This document shows, piece after piece, positions 26,025 to 34,867 of a stretch of 64,000 nucleotides of DNA (position 1 is the first letter of the stretch; each line of letters starts with the position of its first letter). Position numbers and translations under genes: made by a program. The stretch is from the NCBI RefSeq assembly GCF_017743935.1, contig NZ_JAGHRE010000002.1, forward strand, positions 434,001 to 498,000, read 5' to 3'. The notes beneath the pieces were generated by a model. It was not told the origin of the DNA and made no database searches. It saw only the letters and a program-made list of their open reading frames with translations. The stretch comes from Tropicibacter sp. R16_0. GTDB taxonomy: Bacteria > Pseudomonadota > Alphaproteobacteria > Rhodobacterales > Rhodobacteraceae.

Positions 26025-27008
26025 TTATCCTTTTGGGGTGAAGTTTTCAGCGAAGAACCGGTACCAGTTCCCGCCCATGATCCCGTCAATTTCGTCCGCG
26101 TTCAGGCCGGTCGCACGCAGCCCTTGCCGGATGTTGCCAAAGTGGCGGTTGTCCTCGAACCAGCTGGGCATCGGAGGGAAGCCCGGGTTGCTGGCCGAGC
26201 CTTCGCCATAATCGATTTCCTTGGTCCAACGACCAACGCGCATCCACTCGACAATACTGTCGGGCTGATCCTGACACAGGTCGGTGCCGATTCCCAAATG
26301 CTGCGCGCCATACTTCTCAGCCGTCCGCGCGATCATTTCGCAAAAACTTGCCAGCGTGCAGTCGGACTTGTCTTTCAGGTGGTGAGGGTAGACCGAAAAC
26401 CCGAACATCCCACCATTTTCGGTCACCGCCCGAATGACGCTCTCGCGTTTGTTGCGCAGCGCGGGCTGCCATTCATGCGGGTTGGCATGGGTGATGGCGA
26501 TGGGACGTTCCGAGATTTCTGCCGCCTCGATGGTCGAACGATCCGCCGAATGGCTCATGTCGACAACCAGACCGACGCGGTTCATTTCCTTGATGACCTG
26601 CTTGCCCATGCGGGTGATGCCAGCATCTTCGGCCTCGTAACATCCCGTCGCCAGCAGCGATTGGTTGTTATAGGTCAACTGCATGAACCGCGCGCCAAGG
26701 GTGTGCAAGATTTCAACGAGGCCGATGTCATCCTCGATCGGGCTGGGGTTCTGAAAGCCAAAGAAGACCGCCGTGCGCCCGGTTTCGCGGGCAGTGTCGA
26801 CGTCGCTGGCCCATTGGCCCTTCATGATCAGGTCCGGGTATTGCTCGAACCAGCGGTTCCATTTCTCGAAGTTCAGAACCGTTTCGCGAAAATTCTCGTG
26901 ATACGAGATGGTGACGTGGATCGCATCCACGCCCCCCTCGCGCAGCTGGCGAAAGACCTTTTCCGACCAGTTCACATATTGCAGGCCATCGATCAGGTAG
27001 CCGGACAT
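26025..27008 (-). CDS. M19 (renal dipeptidase) family protein with altered metal site
   Basis: 327-residue TIM-barrel protein of the membrane/renal dipeptidase family. The two metal-bridge histidine segments are kept (VDMSHSADRST and IAITHANPH), as is the late Asp (GIGTDLCQ). The N-terminal metal motif, normally DGHND, reads DGLQY at residues 7-11, and the bridging Glu is replaced by Gln in FFGFQNPSP. So three of the classical zinc ligands are missing, and ordinary dipeptidase activity is unlikely. As I recall, a similar M19-like gene lies next to the dimethylglycine demethylase genes of Pseudomonas, which hints at a role in betaine-type catabolism. No signal peptide is seen. Confidence 0.8.
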   Translation of the reverse strand: MSGYLIDGLQYVNWSEKVFRQLREGGVDAIHVTISYHENFRETVLNFEKWNRWFEQYPDLIMKGQWASDVDTARETGRTAVFFGFQNPSPIEDDIGLVEILHTLGARFMQLTYNNQSLLATGCYEAEDAGITRMGKQVIKEMNRVGLVVDMSHSADRSTIEAAEISERPIAITHANPHEWQPALRNKRESVIRAVTENGGMFGFSVYPHHLKDKSDCTLASFCEMIARTAEKYGAQHLGIGTDLCQDQPDSIVEWMRVGRWTKEIDYGEGSASNPGFPPMPSWFEDNRHFGNIRQGLRATGLNADEIDGIMGGNWYRFFAENFTPKG

Positions 27009-27080
27009 GTCACTCTCCCTTGGATCGCTCGCGATCTGGATTGCGCCCCGCGTCTGGGGCCGGGCGCAATCCTTGTGTTC

Positions 27081-28523
27081 TCAGACCGGGCCCGCGCTGA
27101 TGTAGGCGGTTTTGACGGTTGTGTAGAATTCGGCGGCCGCTTTGCCCTGTTCGCGCGGACCATAGGAGCTATCGCCACGTCCACCAAACGGCACGTGATA
27201 ATCGGTACCGGCCGTCGGCAGGTTCACGGTCACAACACCGGTGCGCGCATTGCGGCGGAAGTGCGTGGCACGGGCCAGCGACTTAGTGACAATGCCCGAG
27301 GTCAGGCCGAAGTTGGTGTCGTTCACAACACTCAGCGCCTCATCGTAACTGCCAACCTTGATCACGGACGTCAGCGGGGCAAACATTTCTTCCCGGTTGA
27401 TGCGCATGTCATTGGTGGTGTTCAGGAACACGCCCGGCGACATGTAAAAGCCCTCATGCGGCATCTCGAGGCGCGCACCACCACAGGCCAGCTCAGCGCC
27501 TTCGGTTTTGCCCAGATCAACGTAAGCGAGGTTCTCTTGCAGCTGCTGCGCGCTGACCACGGGGCCCATCTGAACGCCCTCTTCCAGCGCGTGGCCCACT
27601 TTCATTGCCTGTGTGCCGGCGACGAGTTTCTCGACAAACGCATCGTGGATGCCCGCATGCACCACCAGACGCGACGATGCCGTGCATTTCTGCCCGGTAC
27701 CGCCGAACGCGCCACCCAAAGCCAGCGACACGGCCAGGTCCAGATCCGCATCATCCATCACCGCCAGGGCGTTTTTGGAGCCCATCTCCATCTGCACCTT
27801 GGTCAGGTTCTGGATCGCCGCTGCCGCAATGCCCTTGCCCACCGGAACCGAGCCGGTGAAGGAAATCGCGTTGACCTTGGGGCTTTCGACCAGGCGTTGC
27901 CCGATCGAGCGACCCGAACCCATGACGAGTGAGAACAGGCCCTTGGGAATGTCCTGACGCTCGATGATCTCAGTCAGGGCTACGGCAGAGGCCGGGGTGA
28001 TGTTCGCGGGCTTCCAGACCACCGCATTGCCGTAGCAGAGCGCCGGTGCGATTTTCCACGAGGCAGTCGCCGTTGGGAAGTTCCACGGGCTGATGATGGC
28101 CACAACACCGACAGCTTCGCGGCGTACATCCACCTCGATGTCCGGGCGCACGGAATCCGCGTTTTCACCGATCTGACGCAGGCATTCTGCGGCATAATAG
28201 GTAAAGAACTGACCCGCGCGATAAACCTCACCCTTGCCTTCGGCAAGCGGTTTGCCCTCTTCGCGGCTCAGCAGCGTGCCCAGTTCCTCGGCCCGTGTCA
28301 TCAGCTCATTGCCGATGTTCATCAGCACGGCCTGCTTGCGCTCCAGCCCATAGGCGGCCCATTCCGCCTGCGCGATGCGCGCCTGATCCAGCGTCGCGTC
28401 CAGTTGAACCGAGCTGGCCTGGGTGAACATGCCAACCAGATCGCTCAGATCCGAAGGGTTGTGGTTTTCGATTTCGCTTTCGCCCGCCAGCCACTCGCCA
28501 GCGATCAGGTTCAGTTTGGTCAC
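27081..28523 (-). CDS. NAD(P)-dependent aldehyde dehydrogenase
   Basis: 480-residue aldehyde dehydrogenase with the catalytic Cys280 in GGTGQKCTASSR, general base E246 in QMEMGSKN, and the cofactor-binding SPWNFP and FTGSVPVGKG segments. Best resemblance by eye is to semialdehyde dehydrogenases such as alpha-ketoglutaric semialdehyde dehydrogenase, but the substrate is open. It is the first gene of the minus-strand catabolic cluster that runs down to the BCCT carrier, and it is divergent from a LysR regulator. The 72-base gap to the M19-like gene shows no terminator. Confidence 0.9.
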   Translation of the reverse strand: MTKLNLIAGEWLAGESEIENHNPSDLSDLVGMFTQASSVQLDATLDQARIAQAEWAAYGLERKQAVLMNIGNELMTRAEELGTLLSREEGKPLAEGKGEVYRAGQFFTYYAAECLRQIGENADSVRPDIEVDVRREAVGVVAIISPWNFPTATASWKIAPALCYGNAVVWKPANITPASAVALTEIIERQDIPKGLFSLVMGSGRSIGQRLVESPKVNAISFTGSVPVGKGIAAAAIQNLTKVQMEMGSKNALAVMDDADLDLAVSLALGGAFGGTGQKCTASSRLVVHAGIHDAFVEKLVAGTQAMKVGHALEEGVQMGPVVSAQQLQENLAYVDLGKTEGAELACGGARLEMPHEGFYMSPGVFLNTTNDMRINREEMFAPLTSVIKVGSYDEALSVVNDTNFGLTSGIVTKSLARATHFRRNARTGVVTVNLPTAGTDYHVPFGGRGDSSYGPREQGKAAAEFYTTVKTAYISAGPV

Positions 28524-28567
28524 AATTCGCCCCAGACATCAGAAATTGGTTTCAAGTAGGATGGACT

Positions 28568-28624
28568 TTGACCACAGCATCAGTCAAATTCAATTAACTC
28601 AAATCTACTTCAACCAAACTGAAG
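28568..28624. promoter_or_regulatory. LysR-type operator pair in the divergent promoter
   Basis: Two inverted repeats are visible: TTGAC-N10-GTCAA (28568-28587) and CTTCA-N7-TGAAG (28608-28624). The second has the T-N11-A form of LysR boxes and ends two bases before the LysR start codon. This fits activation of the aldehyde dehydrogenase operon and autorepression. Confidence 0.55.
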
Positions 28625-28626
28625 TT

Positions 28627-29499
28627 ATGTCGATCAAACTGGAAACACTACGCACCTTTTGCACCGTGGCCCAAACCGGAAATCTGGCCGAAGCCGCCGA
28701 CCGTTTGGGTCGCACGCAATCCGCAGTTTCGATGACGCTCAAGCAATTCGAAGAGCATTTGGGCCGCAAGCTGTTTCAGGGTGAGCGTAAGGCACAGCTG
28801 TCAGCCCTTGGGGAAGAGGTCTTTGAACAGGCACTCAAACAGGTGCGCGCCTATGACGAGACCATTCAGGGCATCGAAGGCGCTGCACAGTCGCGCCACG
28901 GGCAGATCAGGATTGCCTCGGTCCCCTCGGTAGCAGCGGTCGTGTTTCCGGCCGTGACAGATCACATGACGAAACGCTTTCCTGGCGTGAAGATCGAGAT
29001 GCGCGACACGCATACATCTCAGGTCCTGGACGCCCTTTTGAGCGGGCGGGCGGACATCGGCATCGCCTCGGGCCACCATCCGTTGAACGGGATAGAAACT
29101 GTTCCGCTCTTTCGTGATCCCTTTGGGTTGATAGCCTCCGCCGATCACCCGTTGGCCCAAGCCCCGCAGCATCCAACTTTGGCCGAAGTGGTCACTCGAA
29201 ACTTCGTCAGGAACGCGCTATGCGACTTGATCCAAACACCCGACTTCCTGAATGCTGTCGAAAAATCCGACGTCACAATACAGAACACCTTGTCGCTGGT
29301 CGCAATGGTGCAGACCAAAGACTGGGTAACCATCCTGCCGCAAACCGTGACCCGTTTTCTGCCCCAGTCGGTCATCTTTCGCCCGATCAGCGATCTTCCG
29401 GATCAACGCGAGGTCTACCTCTACACCCGAACCCGCACACCGCATGAGACCATCACACGCGCCTGCGCAGACTTCATCCAGTCGCGGGATTGGAGCTGA
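28627..29499 (+). CDS. LysR family transcriptional regulator
   Basis: 290-residue LysR regulator with its helix-turn-helix in NLAEAADRLGRTQSAVSMTL (residues 19-38) and a C-terminal effector domain beginning near residue 90 (GQIRIASVPSVAAVVFPAV). The start was set at 28627, where the HTH domain begins; the open frame extends upstream only into antisense of the aldehyde dehydrogenase gene. It is divergent from the BCCT/aldehyde dehydrogenase cluster and is the obvious candidate regulator of it. Confidence 0.9.
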   Translation: MSIKLETLRTFCTVAQTGNLAEAADRLGRTQSAVSMTLKQFEEHLGRKLFQGERKAQLSALGEEVFEQALKQVRAYDETIQGIEGAAQSRHGQIRIASVPSVAAVVFPAVTDHMTKRFPGVKIEMRDTHTSQVLDALLSGRADIGIASGHHPLNGIETVPLFRDPFGLIASADHPLAQAPQHPTLAEVVTRNFVRNALCDLIQTPDFLNAVEKSDVTIQNTLSLVAMVQTKDWVTILPQTVTRFLPQSVIFRPISDLPDQREVYLYTRTRTPHETITRACADFIQSRDWS

Positions 29500-29516
29500 T
29501 GCATCATGTTGAAAAG

Positions 29517-29593
<77 letters not shown>

Positions 29594-29634
29594 CTAGGGA
29601 CGGGCTATAAAAGATCACTTGCCCCTCCGCAATC

Positions 29635-29663
29635 GGAAAAGCCGAAAATTCTTCGGCTTTTCC
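29635..29663 (-). terminator. Terminator of the suf operon
   Basis: A perfect 12-bp stem (29635-29646 with 29652-29663) with a 5-base loop lies 12 bases after the sufS stop. The stem carries an internal T run on the minus strand. Confidence 0.75.
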
Positions 29664-29675
29664 AAGCTCTCGCCA

Positions 29676-30896
29676 TTAGGCAAACAACTCGTGGGCCAGT
29701 TCCAGCGCGTCGACGAGCGTGTCGACCTCGTCCGTTGTGTTATAGAGACCAAAGCTGGCGCGGCACGTCGCCGTGACGCCGAGGTGATCCATCAGCGGAC
29801 CGGCGCAATGGTGGCCAGCGCGCACGGCGACGCCCTTTTTGTCCAGGATGGTCGAGATGTCGTGCGGGTGCCCTGCCCCGTCCAGCGTGAAGCTGAAGAT
29901 CGCGGCCTTGTCTGGCGTTGTGCCCTGAACCTGCAGCCAATTGAGCCCTTGCAGCTTGGACATGGCGTAGTCGCGCAGACCGGCCTCATGAGCTGCAATG
30001 TTCTCCATCCCCAGCTCCATCATGTACTCCAGCGCCACGCCAAGGCCGATGGTCTGCACGATGCCGGGCGTTCCGGCCTCGAACTTCATCGGCGGGTCGT
30101 TGTAGGTGACCGCCTCTTTCGACACTTCGCGGATCATGTCGCCGCCCCCGATGAAGGGACGCATTTCCGCCATGCGTTCGGCCTTGCAATAGATCGCGCC
30201 AGAGCCGGAGGGACCATACAGCTTGTGGCCGGTGATGGCGTAGAAGTCACAGCCAAGGTCTTGCACGTCGACCGGCATGTGAACCGCGCCCTGGCTGCCG
30301 TCGACCAACACCGGGACACCCTTGGCATGGGCGCCTTGGGTAATCGCTTTGACATCCACCATTGTTCCCAGAACATTGGAACACTGGGTGACTGCCACCA
30401 GCTTTGTCTTGGGTCCGATGGCGTCCAGCACAGCTTGCGGGTCAAGCGCTCCGGTACTGTCCACGTCGACCCATTTCAGCACCACACCCTGGCGTTCGCG
30501 CAGAAAATGCCAAGGCACGATGTTGGCGTGATGCTCCATCACGCTGAGAACGATCTCGTCCCCGGCTTGCATCCGAGGCATCGCCCAACCATAGGCGACC
30601 ATGTTGATGCCCTCGGTCGTGCCCGAATTCAGCACGATTTCATCCTCGGAACCCGCATTCAGGAACTTGGCGATGATCCCGCGCACCGCCTCATATTTGT
30701 CGGTGGCGAGGTTCGACAGATAGTGCAGCCCGCGGTGAACGTTGGCGTATTCCATCGAATAAGCCTGCGTGATCGCGTCGATCACCACCTGCGGTTTCTG
30801 GGCTGAAGCACCGTTATCAAGATAGGTCAGCGGCTTGCCGTTCACCTCGCGCGCGAGGATCGGGAAATCGGCCCGGATTTTGTTGACGTCATACAT
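29676..30896 (-). CDS. sufS: Cysteine desulfurase SufS
   Basis: 406-residue group II cysteine desulfurase that removes sulfur from cysteine for Fe-S cluster assembly. The PLP Lys is in ITGHKLYGPSG, the catalytic Cys in RAGHHCAGPLM, and the family N-terminal motif YLDNGASAQKP is present. It is the last gene of the suf operon, 15 bases after a YIP1 gene, and is followed by a terminator. A second, IscS-like desulfurase is encoded at the start of the same operon. Confidence 0.95.
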   Translation of the reverse strand: MYDVNKIRADFPILAREVNGKPLTYLDNGASAQKPQVVIDAITQAYSMEYANVHRGLHYLSNLATDKYEAVRGIIAKFLNAGSEDEIVLNSGTTEGINMVAYGWAMPRMQAGDEIVLSVMEHHANIVPWHFLRERQGVVLKWVDVDSTGALDPQAVLDAIGPKTKLVAVTQCSNVLGTMVDVKAITQGAHAKGVPVLVDGSQGAVHMPVDVQDLGCDFYAITGHKLYGPSGSGAIYCKAERMAEMRPFIGGGDMIREVSKEAVTYNDPPMKFEAGTPGIVQTIGLGVALEYMMELGMENIAAHEAGLRDYAMSKLQGLNWLQVQGTTPDKAAIFSFTLDGAGHPHDISTILDKKGVAVRAGHHCAGPLMDHLGVTATCRASFGLYNTTDEVDTLVDALELAHELFA

Positions 30897-30911
30897 GAGA
30901 AACGATTCCAG

Positions 30912-31478
30912 TTAGCCAGCCCCAAGAAGGGAGAGAAGAATGAAAAGCACCACCGCAATGGCAAAGACGGACCCGACCAAGACACCTGCGGCCTTCATCA
31001 GCGATCCCAAACGATGCGCCTGGTCGATGAAGTGCAAGAAGATGAAAAGCCCGATCAGCGATGCACCAAGCACCAGAAGAAATGATAGGACCGGGATGGT
31101 CAGCATCAACACAAGTGCGACCGCTTGTACCGCAACGCGCAGGAACTGCATCCAGACCATCAGGATCATGACGTCGTTGAACGACCCCTGCCCGCCCAGC
31201 ATGGAACCGACACGGTGGATCGAGATGATGGTGGCCAGAATGCCGCCACCAACAAAGCCCGCATAAACCATGGGGGATTGGATCAGCACCGGCATACCTT
31301 CGGGGCCTGGCAGCATCATGTTGGAGAGCGAAAACAGCAGCGTATTCAGGACGACGGCCAAGGCCAGCCCCAACCACAGCACATCGCGCCGCGGGTTCTG
31401 TGCCAACAGGACCTGGGCCGCCTGGGCGGGATTGGTGACAGACGTCGCCGCCAGATCCTTGAGGTTCAGAGCGTTCAT
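30912..31478 (-). CDS. YIP1 family membrane protein
   Basis: 188-residue inner-membrane protein with about five hydrophobic segments and the YIP1-type layout (NMMLPGPEGMPVLIQSPMVY followed by helices). It overlaps the preceding YIP1 gene by four bases (ATGA) and lies between sufD and sufS. Related genes are often found near suf in Rhodobacteraceae, but the role is unknown. Confidence 0.75.
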   Translation of the reverse strand: MNALNLKDLAATSVTNPAQAAQVLLAQNPRRDVLWLGLALAVVLNTLLFSLSNMMLPGPEGMPVLIQSPMVYAGFVGGGILATIISIHRVGSMLGGQGSFNDVMILMVWMQFLRVAVQAVALVLMLTIPVLSFLLVLGASLIGLFIFLHFIDQAHRLGSLMKAAGVLVGSVFAIAVVLFILLSLLGAG

Positions 31479-31972
31479 GCTCCCGTCCTTTCAATCGGCC
31501 TTTCCGCCTGGAACATCCCTGCGATCCAGAACCACGCAAAGACCGCAAACCACACGGCTCCTACCAGTTGCAAAGATGGCCCCGGGCCGATGAACCCGGC
31601 CACAAGCCCATGCAACAGAACCAGCGGGCTGGACGCCAGCAGCGCCCAGAACAGTGCCAGACGCGCGCCGAACCAATCGCCCTTGCCACCAACGATCTTG
31701 GCCACAACGTGCGATGCTGCCGCGATGACATACATCAAAAGCGGCGCAATCAGGATCAGAGCCATAAGGCTGCCGGCCATCAGCTCGTTCAGATCGCGAC
31801 CCTCAAGATGGGCTTCACGCGACAGGCGCGGCAGCTGCGCGATGAACAACACCACGCAGCTGGCCATGAGAATGGCCAGCGCTCGGTCTTCGCGCTGGCC
31901 CATGTCCAGCAGGCGCCGCACAACGCGCCCGGGGCCACGATACGTGGCCACGATGTCCGTCGTGACCGACAT
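31475..31972 (-). CDS. YIP1 family membrane protein
   Basis: 165-residue inner-membrane protein with four to five hydrophobic segments, including LMALILIAPLLMYVIAAASH. It resembles its downstream neighbour in size and layout, so the two may be an old duplication or a heteromer. Its start overlaps the sufD stop by one base (TGATG), showing translational coupling with the Fe-S scaffold genes. Confidence 0.75.
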   Translation of the reverse strand: MSVTTDIVATYRGPGRVVRRLLDMGQREDRALAILMASCVVLFIAQLPRLSREAHLEGRDLNELMAGSLMALILIAPLLMYVIAAASHVVAKIVGGKGDWFGARLALFWALLASSPLVLLHGLVAGFIGPGPSLQLVGAVWFAVFAWFWIAGMFQAERPIERTGA

Positions 31973-33252
31973 CAGCGGCGGCGCGACAGCCAGGACTCAA
32001 GGCGATCGACGATGTCCGCCGCCAGATCCTCGTCCTCGATTTCCTCGACCGCTTCGGCCAGAAACGCCAAGGTCAGCAGGTCGGTCGCGTCGGCCACAGG
32101 CACCCCGCGCGAGCGCAGATAGAACAGTGCCGTCTCGTCGATCGCACCCGAGGTCGAACCGTGTGAACAGGCCACATCGTCGGCATAGATCTCAAGCTCA
32201 GGCTTGGCGAGGAATTGGCTGTCGTCATCCAGAAGCAGCGACTGGCTGATCTGGTAACCGTCTGTTTTCTGGGCACCTTCCTTGACCAGGATTTTGCCCT
32301 GGAACACGCCGGTCGCACCGTTGCGCAGCACCTTCTTGAACACCTGACGACTTTCACAGTTCACCGCGTCATGGGTGATGAACACCGTGTCGTCGTGATG
32401 GAAATCCCCATCGCCCACACAGGCGCCCGCCACATGCGCAACCGCATCGTCGCCAAGGATCTCGATCACCTGCTCGTTGCGGGTCAGCACGCCGTTCACG
32501 GTCAGGGTGAAAGATTTATAGACCGACTCCGCACCCAGACGGGTGAACATGTGGGTCACGGCGCGACGCTCGTGATCGCGCCCTTGAGAGCGCACATGAT
32601 GCAGGGTGCCGCCATCCGCGATGTCGATCTCCATGCATTTGTTAAAGCGCGCAGCCGCCGGGCCGTTTTCCAGGATCGTCGCCTCGGCATCGCTTTCGAC
32701 CCGCACGATGTGGTGCAGAAAAGCATCCGATTCCTCGTCGCCATGCTTGTAGATCAGGCTGATCGGTTTCGAGGGCTTGCCCGTCACGTGGATCGCCACG
32801 CCATCTGCGGCAAAGGCCGTGTTCAAAGCTGCCAGCGGACGCGCCACCGGGTTGTGACCCCGAGTTTCCAGAACGCCATACAGGTCCTTGGCCCAGTGAA
32901 TATCCGTGCAGCAGATGTCCTCGAGCCGCTCGATCTGCACCCCTTCAAGGGACAGGTCGTCCGAGGCTTCGGCGTCAAAGATACCATCGACAAAAACGAT
33001 CTTGAGGCGATCGATCTGGTCGAACATCAGCGGTTCGTCATTGTCGAACAGCGCCGCCTTTGGAGCGTCGGCCTGAACCAGCGTGTCAGGACGGGTGTAT
33101 TTCCAGTATTCGTCGCGACGATCCGGCAGACCCATCTCGCGCACACGAGCAATTGCCGCTTCGCGTGCGGGTTTGGTGCACCCTGCGGTCGGCAGCTCCA
33201 GCGCGGCCAGGCGCGCCTCGGTTGCGGTTTGTTTGATCTCAGGCAAAGCCAT
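31972..33252 (-). CDS. sufD: Fe-S cluster assembly protein SufD
   Basis: 426-residue SufD subunit of the SufBCD scaffold. The C-terminal beta-helix region contains the conserved segment DDVACSHGSTSGAIDETALF and the end FYLRSRGVPVADATDLL. It partners SufB and SufC to assemble and transfer Fe-S clusters in the cytoplasm. Its start overlaps the sufC stop by one base. Confidence 0.95.
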   Translation of the reverse strand: MALPEIKQTATEARLAALELPTAGCTKPAREAAIARVREMGLPDRRDEYWKYTRPDTLVQADAPKAALFDNDEPLMFDQIDRLKIVFVDGIFDAEASDDLSLEGVQIERLEDICCTDIHWAKDLYGVLETRGHNPVARPLAALNTAFAADGVAIHVTGKPSKPISLIYKHGDEESDAFLHHIVRVESDAEATILENGPAAARFNKCMEIDIADGGTLHHVRSQGRDHERRAVTHMFTRLGAESVYKSFTLTVNGVLTRNEQVIEILGDDAVAHVAGACVGDGDFHHDDTVFITHDAVNCESRQVFKKVLRNGATGVFQGKILVKEGAQKTDGYQISQSLLLDDDSQFLAKPELEIYADDVACSHGSTSGAIDETALFYLRSRGVPVADATDLLTLAFLAEAVEEIEDEDLAADIVDRLESWLSRRR

Positions 33253-34007
33253 TACTGCACCTCGGCCAGAATGTCGGCGTAACCGTTGTTTTCCACCTCG
33301 AGCGCCAGTTCGGGCCCGCCGGACTTAACAATTCGGCCATCAGCCATGATGTGAACGACGTCGGGTTTGATGTGGTCCAGCAGACGCTGATAGTGGGTGA
33401 TCACCAGGAACCCGCGGCCCTCGTCACGCAAGGCGTTCACGCCCTCGGCCACCAGTTTCATCGCATCCACGTCCAGGCCTGAGTCGGTCTCGTCCAGGAT
33501 GCACATCTTGGGCTCCAGCATCGCCATCTGCAGGATCTCGTTGCGTTTTTTCTCACCGCCCGAGAAACCCACGTTCACCGGACGCTTGAGCATGTCGGCG
33601 TTGATTTTCAACGACTTGGCGCGCTCGCGTACGACTTTCAGGAAGTCGGCTGCGCTCAGCTCTTCTTCGCCGCGGGCCTTGCGTTGCGCGTTCACGGCGG
33701 TGCGCAGAAATGTCATGTTGCCGACGCCGGGGATTTCAACCGGGTATTGGAACGCCAGGAACAGGCCAGCTGCTGCGCGCTCTTCCGGCTCCAGCTCCAG
33801 CAGATCCTCGCCATCAAGCGAGGCGGCGCCTTCGGTCACTTCATAGCCGTCGCGGCCGGACAGGACATAGGACAGGGTAGACTTGCCCGAGCCATTGGGG
33901 CCCATGATCGCATGCACCTTGCCAGCTTCGACCTTCAGGTCGACGCCTTTAAGGATCTGCTTCTCTTCTTCTTCAAGTTTGACGTGCAAGTTTTTGATTT
34001 CGAGCAT
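33252..34007 (-). CDS. sufC: Fe-S cluster assembly ATPase SufC
   Basis: 251-residue ABC-type ATPase of the SufBCD complex. Walker A GPNGSGKST is at residues 36-44, the signature is in GFSGGEKKRNEILQMA, and Walker B in CILDETDSGLD. The start at MLEIKNL was chosen because GAGG lies 6 bases upstream; an in-frame Met six residues earlier would overlap nothing important but lacks a good site. It follows the pyruvyl transferase gene by 14 bases, so it depends on read-through from the upstream inserted genes. Confidence 0.95.
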   Translation of the reverse strand: MLEIKNLHVKLEEEEKQILKGVDLKVEAGKVHAIMGPNGSGKSTLSYVLSGRDGYEVTEGAASLDGEDLLELEPEERAAAGLFLAFQYPVEIPGVGNMTFLRTAVNAQRKARGEEELSAADFLKVVRERAKSLKINADMLKRPVNVGFSGGEKKRNEILQMAMLEPKMCILDETDSGLDVDAMKLVAEGVNALRDEGRGFLVITHYQRLLDHIKPDVVHIMADGRIVKSGGPELALEVENNGYADILAEVQ

Positions 34008-34021
34008 TTTTGCCTCGCTTT

Positions 34022-34864
34022 TCATCTCTGGCCCGCAACGGATGCGCGGGGGCTGTCAGGGGCGGCACGCAGATGTGCCGGAAAGGTTTCGATCAGATCG
34101 GCCCGGGCACTTAGGATGCCCTCGCCATAGGTCAGTTCGGTTCCATCCTTGAGCGTGGACAGAACCTCCGGGACCTCATGGGTTTCGATCGGTGAAATCA
34201 ACGGGCGCCCCACGGACGCCGCGTAGTCATGGTATTTCAGATGCGATTGCTCGCCGGGGCTGAGCCAGGTGCTGGGTACGCCAAAAGCGTCCGCCACAAT
34301 CAGGCCATGCAGGCTGCTGGCGATCACATGACGACTGGATGCAATGCGACGGCACACCTCCAGCGCATCGCCGCGCGGATCCACCAGATCCAGCGCCGGT
34401 TCCCGCGCGACAAGTGCGTGAAGGTCAGGATCATCCATTTGACTGTGATGCGGCACCAGTGCCACGCGATCCTGCTTGGACGGCACATCGTCAATGAGAT
34501 CTGCAACCAACAGGCCCGCGTCCCCAAAGCGACGGGTTTTCAAACCCAGCAAAGCCGCGGTCACGGGTCCGCGAACCAAGGCCATGTCCACGTTTGGCAA
34601 GAAATCCTTGGGCACCGGATGCAAAAGGCCTGTGCCCCAGACCACTGGTTTCTCGCGACCTGGTCTCGCCTCGGAAAAGTTCCTGCGCACGACTTGCAAC
34701 AAAGAACCGATAGCAACCATTTCACAGTTTTTGGGCCCTGCGTGTGCAACCGGACGCCCGGACACCTGCGCCACAACCAAGGCAGACAGCACGTCGCCAA
34801 AGTTCGGCACAGCCTTCCACCAGTGCAAGCGCAGTGGCTGAATATGGGGCTCGGTTACACCCAT
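34022..34864 (-). CDS. Polysaccharide pyruvyl transferase family protein
   Basis: 280-residue protein of the polysaccharide pyruvyl transferase family, which adds ketal pyruvate or related groups to glycans. The N-terminal family motif is LHWWKAVPNFGDVLSALVV, and later motifs are LVRGPVTAALLGLK, FGDAGLLVADL and VIASSLHGLIVADAFGVP. It is embedded in the suf operon between the FkbM gene (3-base gap) and sufC (14-base gap), which is unexpected for a glycan enzyme. Confidence 0.85.
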   Translation of the reverse strand: MGVTEPHIQPLRLHWWKAVPNFGDVLSALVVAQVSGRPVAHAGPKNCEMVAIGSLLQVVRRNFSEARPGREKPVVWGTGLLHPVPKDFLPNVDMALVRGPVTAALLGLKTRRFGDAGLLVADLIDDVPSKQDRVALVPHHSQMDDPDLHALVAREPALDLVDPRGDALEVCRRIASSRHVIASSLHGLIVADAFGVPSTWLSPGEQSHLKYHDYAASVGRPLISPIETHEVPEVLSTLKDGTELTYGEGILSARADLIETFPAHLRAAPDSPRASVAGQR

Positions 34865-34867
34865 GCC

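Noticed and set aside
26124-27932. 602-codon open frame on the plus strand across the M19-like and aldehyde dehydrogenase genes
   Set aside because: It spans two real genes and their gap on the other strand; composition is that of an antisense shadow and no motif is present.
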